Made by a program: the position numbers and the translations under genes
Shown here: piece after piece, positions 9,643 to 20,512 of the stretch
Layout: each line of letters begins with the position of its first letter
How positions within the stretch are numbered: the stretch's first letter is position 1
Source of the DNA: Heliocybe sulcata
Lineage: Eukaryota; Basidiomycota; Agaricomycetes; Gloeophyllales; Gloeophyllaceae
DNA: 53,159 nucleotides
NCBI GenBank assembly: GCA_004369045.1
Contig: ML213538.1
Span: forward strand, 119,000 to 172,158
Direction of reading: 5' to 3'
The notes under the pieces: model-generated
The model's input: the letters and a program-made list of their open reading frames with translations, nothing else
What the model was told of the DNA's origin: nothing
The model's database searches: none

Positions 9643-11979
9643 CTAGACCTCGCCTCTCCTCGGCGGCTCCCCTGTCGTCGTATTCCACGCCGTCCCCGCA
9701 GGGACCTCCCACTCGCCGTAGCACCCCCACTCCCACTCCGTCTCCTTTATAATCTCCCGCTGCGCGTCCACAAACACGTCGACGGGACACATGCCGTCCT
9801 TCTGGGAGGGGCAGCCGCGGATGCCGGTGAGCGGGACGACGCCGTCGTTGATGATCACCCTGATTTGCGGGTCGGGCGACGACGCGCAGGAGAGGACTGT
9901 GTGGAGGGGTTAGAGGGGGTCAACAGGGGAGAGGGGGACGTACGTTGGAACTGAACGTTGGTGGCAAACGGCGCAAGTTGCGAGACGACGAAGGACCGGT
10001 TGGGCGGGATGTGCGTCGCGGGGAGGGGCCCGTCCCTCGCGAGCGTCGTCAAGTTTAGCGCAGTGATCACTGTAGTCCCACAAACCATCAGTTCCCATAG
10101 TCTCGCCCATCACAGGGCACGTACCGTTGAGCACGACCACCTCGTGCGTCGCGTCCACGTACAGGCTCTGGTTGAGCGGGAACGTGACGGGGTCGTCCGC
10201 GAGCGTCGCGTTCGTGCTCGAATTATGCAGCGCAATGGGCGTGTGCGTGAGCCGCGCGACGAGCTCCTGAAGGTACCCCACGCCCTGCACCTTTGCGACG
10301 GGCGAGCCGAACGCGGAGTCGTACCAGAAGTAGAGGTCCATCCTGCGTGGGGTGAGGGGATGCGAAAAGAGGGGAAGAGCAAGGCGCACGCGTAGCTGAA
10401 GCCCTCCCACTCTTCTTGGGTGAAGAGCTCACAGAATGCCGAGTACCCGATCGCGACCGTCTGCAGCGCGTCAGCCTGTGCCACGCACCCCCACTTGACA
10501 CAACGCACCTCGTACGCGCACATCTGCTGCAAGGTGTACACGTCCTCAATCGTCAACTCGTACCCGGGAATCTGTGGCTGGAGACGCGCAAGCGCGCTGG
10601 CGAGGTAGATCGACGCCCATTCCGAGACGTACGGGAGGGCGCGGTCGGATTTGGAGGGGAGGCGTGCGTTGGGGCAGGTTTTGTAAGGCGCGAGGGTGTT
10701 GTTGAACTGCATGCGGGTGAGAGTGTGAATGAGGGCAAGAGAGAGGACGTACGCCCTCGGCTTCGATGGTGATGCTCTCCTGGTATTGGCCTTCGAATGG
10801 GTATCCAAAGAACCCGATCGCAAAGTTGAGCGCGGACGCGAGCATGCGGTCTCTAACGCATAACGGTGGGTTAGAATCTGCGTGCTCTAAGATCGCTGAA
10901 CGTGCGTACTGGGACTCGGTGCGGAAGACGGGGATTGTGTTTGTCTCGGTAAAGTTCTGCAGAGGCGTGAGTGTGCGGAAAGAGGACAAACAGGAGGACG
11001 TACCTTGAGGAGGAAGCCGTACTTCATGCGGATAGAGACGCCGAGGTCGTCTGCAAAGTGTGAATAGCGGACGGGATATGGTAGAAAGGAGGACGTACAA
11101 AGCTGCTGACGACCGAAAGGGGTGAGAACTGGAGGTGGTCAGTAAGAGTCGGGCCAGCAATTGGTAGAGACCAACTTTCTTCTCCGAGTTTATACGTCCT
11201 GAAAGTGGTTATAGGCCGCTGAATCTGGAAGCAACGAGACACGTACCACTCGTTCAGGAAAGCCAAGTCACCGGTTGCGTTCCATTGAGCCGCAGCGTCG
11301 TTGAGCCGCTTGGCGAGGAACGCGGGCCCGCCATAGGAAGCTGTGATGAATGAGGACATTTACAACTACGCAGGACGTACTGCTCACCCCACGACGTCGG
11401 GTACCGAGCCCCGTGCCTATGCAAAAAGTGCAGCCCAGTAATCCTACACGTCTCCGGCGCCTCTGGGCCAGAGTCTATCCCAAATGCGCCACGCCCAACA
11501 CTGTACCACGGTGACAAGTTGCCCCACTTTTTGAACAAATCGAACCCAGAGCTGGCAGTAGAGGATGCGGGCGCGACGAGGTGCGGCGCGCCAGAGTGGA
11601 TGGGGTAGGACGGGGCAGTGGCGACGACGGCGGGCTCGGCGCCTGTTGGGGTGCCGCCTGCATAGCCGACGTGAGTTGGGAAGAGGGAGGGGAAGGCGTT
11701 GGTCGGGGAGGGCGGCGGGAAGTGGTGGACCTCGGTGGAGCCGACGTAGGGCGGGGCAAGGGCGCCAGAGTCGTGGGAGGTGGCGGAGAAGCAGCTGGGC
11801 CCGCAGACGACGAGCTGGGCGGCGAGGCAGGCGAGGATGCCGCCGACGAAGGAGAGAGAGAGGGGCCCGTAGACACGGAGGCGGGAAGGGCGCTGTTTAG
11901 TAGGTGCTGGTTCTGGGAGCAGGGACTGCTGCTCGGCGTCGGCGTCTTCGTGCTCGTAGGCTTTGTACTCGTCGGACAT
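9643..11979 (-). CDS. Membrane-anchored histidine acid phosphatase (phytase-like)
   Basis: Member of histidine phosphatase branch 2 (acid phosphatase/phytase), which forms a phospho-His intermediate. Exon 1 starts at 11979 (MSDEYKAYEHEDADAEQQ). It has a cytoplasm-like acidic/Pro N-tail, one hydrophobic helix (SLSFVGGILACLAAQLVV) and then an extracellular domain, so it looks like a type II membrane protein rather than a secreted phytase. The catalytic motif RHGARYPT ends exon 1. Many short exons follow (FLAKRLNDAAAQWNATGD, CVRDRMLASALNFAIGFFGY, MDLYFWYDSAFG) to CPVDVFVDAQREI and the stop at 9643. There are several N-x-S/T sites. The C-terminal proton-donor motif reads DATHEVVVLN, that is His-Glu instead of the usual His-Asp. 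Substrate is unknown. Confidence 0.85.
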
Positions 11980-12072
11980 GGCGGCGAGCACTCAGGCGTA
12001 GCGAACAAGTCAAGGGCTGCGTCAACGAATCGCGTGGACGCCACGAGGTTATCTTATCATTACATATATACA

Positions 12073-12930
12073 TCAGAGAAACTGCTTAAAAGCCTCGTAG
12101 CATCCGAGAAGAATACGGCGATTATCCAACACCTTCATACCCTCGCTGTAGCGTTTTGCGGGCCTTGGTAGAGCGGGAACGTGGGCACATACGACGGTCT
12201 CTTGAGTAGGGTATTCGCCAAACTGAACTGCGCGGACGAGATCTGGCGTGACTGGGACCTTGTAGAATGTGGGCATTGTACCGGTAATGGTTAAACCAGG
12301 AATGACCTTGGGCTTGCTGGCCGGCGCTTCTTGACCGAACTTTCGACGGCGTTCTTTGGTGTTGCTTTGGAACGCCGCGATGGCGTCTGCAATCAGCTGG
12401 GCCTCTGGGTCGCCGCGGCCGTCCATATGCCATTTGTTTTCTTGCACGACTAGAAGAATATTGTCCCAATCGTCCAAGAGGCAGACGTCTGCATGAGCAT
12501 GTTTCTGTTCTCCGCAGATATAGAACGGGAGATGCTTTCTCGTCCTGACCACTCTGCCGACATCTCCACCTGTGTAGCCGATGACTTTGAATAGCTGAGC
12601 GACGAAATCGACCACGGCGGACTGTTCGCGGGGTGACATGGCGAGGTGCATGGTGCGGAGGAGGATATAGGCGTCGTCGTTCTGGGCGGGTGCAGCATCC
12701 AGCGCAGTGATGATTTCGTCGTGGACGTGCGGCAGGGGGAGATCCGGGGCCCCGAAAAAGGTAGCAGCGTCTTGGTAGATGATGCGGATGTTGTAGGCGA
12801 CGAGGTCCGTTACATTCCAGTCAGTGCTTGACTTTGGTCTACGCAGAACGTTTGCCATCGCTGCAAGGTGTAAGGTTCTTAGGGGCATTTCAGGGGCATA
12901 GAGGCAAGCCACGTGGTTATCTAAAGCCAC
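12073..12930 (-). CDS. Agaricomycete PD-(D/E)XK-like protein of unknown role
   Basis: The single-exon frame of up to 285 aa resembles a lineage-expanded Agaricomycete family with no known function. The core HADVCLLDD...ILLVVQENK gives a D-x(n)-E-x-K layout on alternating hydrophobic strands, as in the PD-(D/E)XK nuclease fold, followed by GDPEAQLIADAIAAFQ. The C-terminal ITGTMPTFYKVPVT segment is also typical of the family as I remember it. The first Met at 12930 lies in a tandem promoter repeat, so translation may start lower, for example at the Met of MANVLRRPKS (12858). It is divergent from the P450. Nuclease activity is inferred from the motif only. Confidence 0.6.
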   Translation of the reverse strand: MALDNHVACLYAPEMPLRTLHLAAMANVLRRPKSSTDWNVTDLVAYNIRIIYQDAATFFGAPDLPLPHVHDEIITALDAAPAQNDDAYILLRTMHLAMSPREQSAVVDFVAQLFKVIGYTGGDVGRVVRTRKHLPFYICGEQKHAHADVCLLDDWDNILLVVQENKWHMDGRGDPEAQLIADAIAAFQSNTKERRRKFGQEAPASKPKVIPGLTITGTMPTFYKVPVTPDLVRAVQFGEYPTQETVVCAHVPALPRPAKRYSEGMKVLDNRRILLGCYEAFKQFL

Positions 12931-12940
12931 GTGGTTATCT
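12907..12940. promoter_or_regulatory. Tandem E-box plus GATA repeat
   Basis: The 16-mer AGCCACGTGGTTATCT occurs twice (12907-12922 and 12925-12940) at an 18-bp period. Each copy joins a palindromic CACGTG E-box to TTATCT, the complement of a GATA site (AGATAA). The pair lies between the divergent ExK-type gene and the P450 (start 13036), about 100 bp upstream of the latter. It is a candidate control site for one or both. Confidence 0.6.
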
Positions 12941-13003
12941 GCTGCGAAACTCTTGTCCGATTCTCACATCCGGGTTTGTCATCGCTGCTACGTTCCTCCT
13001 CCT

Positions 13004-13009
13004 TATATA
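13004..13009 (+). promoter_or_regulatory. TATA box of the P450 gene
   Basis: TATATA lies 27 bp upstream of the P450 start codon, in pyrimidine-rich promoter DNA. If it acts as a TATA box the 5' leader must be very short. No other TATA-like word is as close. Confidence 0.45.
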
Positions 13010-13035
13010 CCCTCACACCGCTGCATACATCCACC

Positions 13036-15220
13036 ATGTATGCCCTCTACCTCTCCGCAGCCGCCCTGCTCTTTGGGCTGTACAAGCTCCTCCGACTCTT
13101 CATCCGCCCCTACTTTTCTCCCACCCGCGCCCTCCCAGGACCGCCGAGCCCCAGCTGGCTCTGGGGAAACTTCAAGGACATTGTCAAGGCCGACAACTCG
13201 GTCCTTCACGAGGCCTGGCTCGACAAGTATGGGCCCGTGATCAGGTATACGGGCATGTTCAACGTGAGTGGCGGTCGTCTGCAGAGCTCGCTGTATTGAT
13301 AGATGACAGGATAACCGCGTGACGACCCTCGATATGAGGGCCCTCCACCATGTCCTTAATAGCCCTGCCTTTGAAAAGCCGTTGCAGGCACGTATCAATC
13401 TCGCTCAGTTTCTCGGAGAGGGTATGCCGCCCCTCACTCTGCACAAATCCATATTCACAGTCGTCTAGGCCTGCTATTCGTCGAAGGTGGTGCTTCACTG
13501 CAATAGCTAATTTTGCCACGCTTACGATCAAAAAGGCGACGAACACAGAAAGCAGGTACTTGCCCTCCCCTCTCTCTATTACACACGGCTCACCTCATCA
13601 CAGAGACGCGTCATGGTATATCCTCCTCCCTTACTACCAAGTGTGCAGCCTCACGCTCCGCCTCCAGAACCCCGCCTTTGGCCCCACCCAAATCCGCGAA
13701 ATGACAGACATCTTTCTCGAGAAATCCCTCCAAGTACGTCCGCACCTCATCCCCTCCGCCGCGAGTGTAACTCCCGCCCGCAGCTCCGCGACATCTGGCT
13801 CTCCGAGGTCGCAAAATCGGGCGACGAACGCGCCAGAGTCGACGCCGTGTCCTGGCTCAGCAAGCTCACCCTCGACGTCATCGGGCTCGCAGGTCTGTCC
13901 GCCTCCCTGCAATAAGCGCCGCCGCTGACCCGATGATTTTAGGCTTCAGCTACCCCTTCGACGCCCTCAACCCCGCTCAGGCGCCCAACGAGCTCAACGC
14001 CGCCTTTTCCACCATCTTCTCCGCCGGCACAAAGTTCAACTTGCTCAACTTCCTCATCGGCTTCTTCCCCATCTTCGGCCACATCGTGCGTACCTCCCTC
14101 TCCTCCTTTACCTCTTCCTCACCAAACACAGCCCACCACTCGCAACCGAAAAATGGCCAGGGCAAAGGCAGTGATGGCGCGCATTGGCCGGGACCTCCTC
14201 GCCGAGAAGAAAGCCGCCGTCCTCGGCGAGCACGAAAAAGTCGCCAAAGACTCGCTGCAAGGCCGCGACCTCCTGAGCCTCCTCGTGCGCGCCAACATGG
14301 CCACGGACCTTCCAGAGGCGCAGAGAATGAGCGACGAGGACGTCTTGGCGCGTACGTCCTCCTTACCACCCCGCTCTCAAGTACTCATCAGCTCGCAGAG
14401 GTCCCCACCTTCCTCGTCGCCGGCCACGAAACGACCTCCACCTCCGTCACCTGGGCCCTCTACGCCCTCTCCCTCTCTCCCGCCTCCCAGACCCGCCTCC
14501 GCGAAGAGCTCCTCTCCGTCGACACCGACACACCCAGCATGGACACGCTCGCGGGCCTGCCCTACCTCGACAAGGTGTGCCGCGAAGTCCTGCGCGTCCA
14601 CGCACCCGTGCCGAGCACCGTCCGCATCGCCGTGCGCGACGACGTCATCCCGATGGGCGGCAGCGGGTGGGTAGACAATGCAGGTGTGCAGCACACTGCG
14701 ATACGGTGAGCCGGATGACTAGCCAGACAAGCAGAGGCTGAGCGGGGTCTAGGATCGCGAAAGGCGACGTCGTGTTCGTCCCCATATTAGCGCTCAACCG
14801 TGCAAAGGCAGTGTGGGGCGAGGACGCCGAGGAGTTCAGGTGCGTCTCCCAGTATCCCCCAGACTAGGACGCTCACCGCGACTCAAGACCGGAACGGTGG
14901 GACGTGCTCCCCGAGCCTGCGGCGAAGATCCCGGGCGTGTGGGGCAACCTCCTGACCTTCCTCGGCGGCTCGCACGCGTGCATCGGCTACCGCTTCAGTG
15001 TTATCGAGTGCGTGGCCTCCATACCTCCCGCTTCCGTTCTCTGACACCCTACAGGATGAAAGCCATCATCTTCACCCTCGTCCGTGCCTTTGAGTTTGAG
15101 CTCGCGGTGCCAAAGGACAAGATCGTCAAGCGCTCTATGATCGTGACCAGGCCGGTGGATATTTCGGAGCCGGACCAGAGGAATCGGCTGCCGATTGTCG
15201 TGAGGCCGTACAGGAGGTAG
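13036..15220 (+). CDS. Cytochrome P450 monooxygenase
   Basis: ER-anchored haem monooxygenase. It starts with the ATG at 13036 ([19 protein letters not shown]), a hydrophobic N-anchor followed by the Pro hinge [12 protein letters not shown]. Conserved parts follow in order: the C-helix region [17 protein letters not shown], the I-helix oxygen-binding motif [17 protein letters not shown], the K-helix ExxR in CREVLRVH, the PERF-region [10 protein letters not shown], and the haem loop [13 protein letters not shown] with the axial Cys. It is cut by more than ten introns of about 45-70 nt and ends at 15220 after [10 protein letters not shown]. Length is about 540 aa, normal. Family and substrate cannot be assigned by eye. 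No partner genes suggest a biosynthetic cluster. Confidence 0.9.
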
Positions 15221-15540
15221 TGGGGGCAGCTGAGATAGACTGGCAGAGGAACGGTTGTATTTATAGTGATGGATGGCTTGGATATTACGCCCCTGGGACA
15301 TTGTTCTGCACTATGACAGTTGTAACTTACACGGTTCGATGAAGACTTGAGGGTTTCGTGGAATACAGGAAACTAGACGTCAACTGTAATGCATGATGTC
15401 AACTCAAGATCCACGACAGCTCGATGACGAAACGCTTTGTGTGGAAGAGGTGGGATATTACTACAACTTGAGATTAATAGACATCGATACGGTACAGTGT
15501 CCTAACGGACGGCGCTGAACAACTCCCACAAATGAATGGT
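15221..15540. other. Convergent spacer (P450/HNH gene)
   Basis: This short spacer lies between two convergent genes. I see no gene or repeat in it. Confidence 0.5.
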
Positions 15541-16810
15541 TTAATCCTCGACTTCTGGGTCGGCAGACGACGTGTCCATCTGGCTTGGATCGGAGACCAT
15601 ACGAATTTGCGGGTGCGTCTCGAACCAGCGACTCCGCAATATCGCGTGCTCACGAGACCGGTACCCGAGGTTATCCGACCACACCGCTGCCAAGTCCTCC
15701 GGGAGCTCGATGCCTCCCGCTGCAAAACTGGTGGTGAGACGGCAATAGGACCTGGGACAAGAAGGATGCATACCTTCGCAAGCTTCGATCACTATTCGCG
15801 CAACATCGTCGCCCTCACTCACGGACTCGGACGACGTCTCGAAGTCGGCCGCTGACAGACTAGCATCCGGGTGCGTTAAGAGCTCGGCGCTGCCGCTGTA
15901 CTGGCCGAAAATCGCGAGCGCGAACCGGATGAAAAGGAGGTAGCCGTCTGTGCGATCAGGGAGGACTAGATTGGCGCAGTGGAGATCAATGACCCAGTTG
16001 ACCGGAGAGATAACGTAGGCCATAAATGCACCCTTTACAGGGACATAGAGCATGTAGTGGAGGTCCCAGAGCATGTGGATGTCGTAAGTGTGAGTTAGAA
16101 AGTTGCGTAGGTCATGGATCCCGGCACGGTGAGGAAGATCAGTTGGGACTGCCCGTGTATAGTGGAGTTGTCGGGCAATGCCACGGGCTTCGTACTATAT
16201 AACGTCAGGTACGGTGCAACGTAAGAGGGCGAGTGGCACATACCCAGTTTGCCCACTTCACAGGCACAATGTGGGAAGGTTCAAGAGGCATCACAGCCCG
16301 ACTGAGAGCGCATTGTCCATCCAGCGCCTTTATTTGCTCACTGAGAGTACTGTGGTTCTTTCTGGATACATAGCTCGGAGGGAAAGACCACTTCGCAGTC
16401 TTCTCAGCAGGAGCCAGTGATGTGAACCAGCGTCGTGGAAGCTTTTCACGGGGCGGAGGGACCCAATGATGGAAACTCTTGAAGACAGGATAATTCTTCT
16501 GCGGATCGTTGTCCATGACTAGGTAGTATACGCCCGCTTCGAGGAGAGGCGACTCAACGGGCTGCGTCCCGTCTCTGTCTCTGCACAGGGTGGATCGGCG
16601 AGTATAGTCGCCAGTGAATACGGCGCAGGCATCGAGGACGACGTCGAGGGGGATACAAGGCTTGACGCTAACAGAACCGTCATCCAGAGGACAGCGGCGA
16701 AGTGGGAGCTCAAACAGTTCGCTATCCTCGTACGGATGCCGTATCTCAAGCTCAAGAGCAGTGCACTCTAAAGAGGCCTCTTTCAGAAGAAATCCCTGGA
16801 TTGTAGCCAT
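15541..16810 (-). CDS. HNH-domain protein, intact copy 1
   Basis: HNH_2-like endonuclease-fold protein of a family common in Agaricomycetes, function unknown. It starts MATIQGFLLKEASLECTALE at 16810. The N-terminal module has PCIPLDVVLDACAVFTGDYT and LCRDRDG. The HNH module reads DGQCALSRAVMPLEPSHIVP (first His), then IHDLRNFLTHTYDIHMLWD (Asn and second His) after an intron following KWANW. The C-terminus ends MDTSSADPEVED at 15541. A second intron near 15770-15720 joins EACE to AGGIELPEDL. Two further copies in this window (29.3-30.6 and 33.9-34.2 kb) are broken, so this is the only complete member here. Confidence 0.7.
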
Positions 16811-17027
16811 ACAACATGTTTCATTGTGTTGGGCGCGACGTGCGCCAAGCGGGGTTTAGAAATGTTTCCCAGGCCACTTGTCATAATCCAATCAGCCACT
16901 GGCACAGATGCCTGCAGTGCAATCATACTAAACACAAGGAATACAATAGACTATTGGAAAGCCAGGATCCCGACGAGGGTCAGCTGGCATTATATAAAAA
17001 CTAAAACAAAAGTATATGCTCACCATT

Positions 17028-18073
17028 CTACCCCCTCCTCCCCCTCGTCCCCGCCCCATCCATATCCGGTGTCCCTTCCCGACTCACACTGCCACCCAAC
17101 CCCGTCTTCCCAACCGCACTCAACACCCTCTCCCTCTCGCCTCCCACCTCCGCTCCTCCTTTCCTAAACTTCCCCACCACCCACCCAACCCACGTCCTCT
17201 CCCACGCCGCCCTCTCCCGCTCGCCCCTCTTCTTCTCGAAGCTATTGCGGTACCGCTCGTATCCCTCCCTAAAGTGTCTATCCACGCGTGAGGAAAATAT
17301 GAGCTCGCCGCGGGGGTTGGTGGACGGCGGGATGGAGGGGATGGTGGGATTCAGGGAAGGGGAGCGTTTCGTCGTGGACGGTGAGGGTGACCGCGAACGC
17401 GGGACGCGGATAGGTGGAGTTGTGGGCGCGGAAGGAGGGGGAGGGGCGGCAGCGGAAGGTGCGCCGGTGGCGGAGGAGCGAGAGAGGATACGCGTGAGGA
17501 TACTGTAGAGGGGAATCTTGGAGCGGAGTGGCGGTTGGCGAACGTTCAGATACATGTTGAACGAACGTAGAGCCTTATTGGCGTGTGGCACATATCTGCA
17601 CACTCGTACATATGAAGAGCATGGAGAGCGAAATGTGGTACTTACCGATTTGCGTACCCGATCTTCTCAGAGTAAGTTCCACTTGCAAAGAACAGCACGA
17701 GGGTCGTGACAGCTACGAAGAGCAGCCCCGAAGCAAAGTACGGGTGTATGCGCACATCGGGTGCGTATACTTCCGGGAGCGCAGCTTGCAGGAGGTAGCG
17801 GTAGGGCACGGACAAATAATCCGTCTGCAAGAGTACCTCACACAGGAGGAACGTAATTATCGCAAGTAAATGCACCAGGAAGACTGACAACCCGAAACCA
17901 ATTTCAGTTATGCATACACAGACCGCACAGCACGCACACTGGTATCGGGACTTTCTGCGATTCAAAATCAGCGCATTCGTCTTGAGGCGCTCTTCAAAGA
18001 GCAGCAGGTCGCGATAGGTGTCGTTGCTGGGCGCGGGTGCGAACGAGCTGAAGCGCGGCGAGCGAGTAGGCAT
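17028..18073 (-). CDS. SPO7: Spo7-like regulatory subunit of the Nem1 lipin phosphatase
   Basis: Membrane subunit of the Nem1-Spo7 phosphatase that activates lipin (Pah1) at the nuclear envelope/ER. Exon 1 starts MPTRSPRFSSFAPAPSND at 18073 and carries YRDLLLFEERLKTNALILNR. After splicing come two helices, FLVHLLAIITFLLCEVLL and FASGLLFVAVTTLVLFFASG. The conserved tail YSEKIGYANR-YVPHANKALRSFNMYLN (split by an intron) is the family signature. A long Ser/Pro-rich extension follows, ending at 17028, longer than in yeast. The gene lies downstream of, and on the same strand as, the single-TM gene at 18.6-20.0 kb. Confidence 0.8.
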
Positions 18074-18576
18074 CAATCCGAGTGCAAGCAAGTCGAACGC
18101 ATACTTGCAAGCGGCAGGAAGGTGCCCTAACCTTGCCCTGCACGTGTATCACCACATCAGTGCGTGATTGGCTCGTGGCGAGTGCGGCGTAGACGTCAAG
18201 AATTTGGAATAGAGTAGCAGCAGATGACCACATCCATTTATTTTCTCTACCAACAATCTGCCTACGCCGCGCAACGCGCCATCTCCAATTCAACTTGACA
18301 CCACAACACATGAATGCAACCAATAAACGGAATAAATGAATGAACGAATGGCGGGATTTGATGTTAATGTCTTTGATGATAGATGAGAGTGAGGGGAGTA
18401 AGCGGTATCGCATATGAAAGGGTAACATAGTATGTGCAGAGAAACAGTGAATCCAATCCAAGGAACCAAGCAAGAAAGACGAGAGATAATTGCATGCAGT
18501 GAGTATGCATGGGTTAGATGATTCCAATCCCGGGCTTGAAGCAAGATGTTCCGAGCGGATATGAAACGGCGGAGTG
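18074..18576. other. Spacer upstream of SPO7
   Basis: This 503-bp spacer lies between two minus-strand genes. It holds the presumed SPO7 promoter and the 3' UTR of the upstream gene. I see no convincing ORF. Confidence 0.4.
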
Positions 18577-19962
18577 CTATCGCGCACCACCGACAAATAC
18601 CGCCATCCATCCCCACAGCGCATGCACAAGCAACTTCACCACCCACGCCGGATCCGCTATCGGCACAGCCGCTGCCAGCCTGCGCACCTGCCCGCCCCTC
18701 CCCACACTCGCTACACTCGAGCTTGCGGTCGTAGGGGAGGCAGGCTCGAACATCGACAAGGGTAATCCGCCCGGAATGGACAGATCGGAGGTCGAGGCAG
18801 TGGCAGAAGCGAGGGTGGCCCAAGAGGGTTGAGCGGGCGTACGCGGGATCTCGCGCATCTCGAGAGGTTTGCGGACGGGGGATCGGGGGAAAGTCGGGGA
18901 AGAGGTGGTGGGCAGGTTGCCAACAGTAGGCAGCGGCGAGGGGCGGGGCGAAGGGGTAGGAGGGTTCGTAGGGAGGTTCAGGATAGGTGGCAGTGGTGAG
19001 GGGGTGGCGGAGCGCGAAGGCAGAGGCAGCAAGTCGGGGTCAGGATGTTCTTCAGATTTCGGGGCTTCAGAGACTTCCGGAGTTTCGGGGATGTATGCGG
19101 GAGGTTGGACAGCGGGCACAGCAGGCTCCTCAAAAGTTATGAGGTCTCGCTTCTCTTCATCAAGTACCTTCCCCTCCTCCTTCTCCTGCATCGTCGCCTT
19201 CTCACTCAAATCCAATACTGCCTTCTCGTCTAGTACCTTCGCATCGCCCTCCCCGTCCTGTCCTTCCCCTCCAAACCCAAGCCCGAGCCCCTTCTCCCCG
19301 TCTTCAAGGCGGATGGCAGAAGTAGGACCAAAGATGAGGCGCCGGATGGGGGTGATGATGATCAGGAGGGCGCAAATGCCTAGAAAGGTCGCGATGGAGG
19401 CGGCAACACATGCAGTAATCACAAGGAGCTCCGGAGGCTCCGAGTACGACGTATCAATCCAGTTTGTGACTGCATCCGTCTGCCTACCCTCACTCTTCCT
19501 CTCCTCTTTCACGTCAAGCTGCCCCTGCGCAACCTCGTCCACGCTTTGCGAGCTCAAGCCTAATCCCCCATCGAGCTCGTTTAAACTTCCCCCAATCGCC
19601 TCATATAACTTCCTCTCCTCCTCGCTCTCCACCGGCGCGATCACTTTCACGGCATCCAGCCCCAGATCCTGCAATAGCGCATGCTGCTGCGCGGGGGTGG
19701 TGAGGTGGACGCGGATGTCGGAGTCGGGGGGTGCAGGGAGCCCAGTACGCGAGGCGAAGAAGGACTGGATAGCGCGGGCGGGTTTTGCGCTGCAGGCGAG
19801 GGGTTAGCTCGGGACGAGAGACTCGCAGAACGGGGATGAGAGCACGCACGCAAGACCTGAGCCGTCGACATCAGCAGTATTTCCGGGTTCGACGTCGAGG
19901 ATGGGACGGGCGGTAACGACCAGCGCGAGGAAGGAGAAGGACGCGAGCACGGTCAGCGTCAT
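18577..19962 (-). CDS. Secretory-pathway protein with one membrane helix, unknown
   Basis: Exon 1 begins MTLTVLASFSFLALVVTARP at 19962, a classical signal peptide. After an intron (GTGCGTGC...CCTGCAG) exon 2 gives AKPARAIQSFFASRTGLPAP and VHLTTPAQQHALLQDLGLDA, then a single helix PPELLVITACVAASIATFLG. The long tail is acidic and then Pro/Ser-rich, with repeated SPLP/TPSP words, and ends with a second hydrophobic patch near WVVKLLVHALWGWMAVF. Topology suggests a type I membrane protein with a cytosolic tail of about 240 aa. I do not recognise a family; the Pro-rich tail could be a docking region for SH3 or WW domains, which is speculation. Confidence 0.65.
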
Positions 19963-20512
19963 CTTGGCTTCCTCTCCCGTATAACCGTTGATTCAGAACA
20001 GAGAGCTTGACTGCGGGCGACGCAGCAAGATTGCTGCCAGACGAGGTGGTGGCAGTCGCGAGATGAGACGATTAGCGGCACGAGGTCCGGTCGCGCGTCA
20101 CCGCTGCCCATATGCAGCCTCGGGCCAACCTCGGGCATATGTGTGGTTGTGCCATTATATATTATTGCTAGGACCTTATGCAGCCTGCTCATCAGAGGAT
20201 GGTAGAGTCTCTATACCGGATCCGATGACGAACACAAGCCACACTACAAAGCAGATGAGAGCTCAAGTCTGTCGGAGCGAGAACTTAACCAGGAGACAAC
20301 CAGGCGACGCAGAGGTTCGGTAACGCCTTCAACTCCGTTACGAATCAGTACTCAGACTCGGAGAGAAATAAATACCTAGCACAATATTAATCTTCCTATC
20401 AGTGTTTCGTGATACCAAAAGTACCGGCTAAGAGCTCATATCCTTCAAAGACCCGAGTGCTCGAGTTCTTGAAAGATACGAATTCAAAGATACGACTGAA
20501 GGCCCGGCCGAG
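19963..20512. other. Divergent promoter region
   Basis: This 550-bp spacer separates a minus gene (start 19962) from a plus gene (start 20513 or 20585). It has an AT island CATTATATATTATTGC near 20153. I see no ORF of note. Confidence 0.4.

Noticed and set aside
11565-12171. Long plus-strand frames rich in Arg/Gly opposite the phosphatase exon 1
   Set aside because: They are GC-bias shadows of the minus-strand phosphatase coding exon and have low-complexity composition.
18869-19807. 312-codon plus-strand Ser-rich frame
   Set aside because: It is antisense to the single-TM gene at 18577-19962, which has a signal peptide, a splice structure and a helix; the Ser bias mirrors its Pro/acidic tail.
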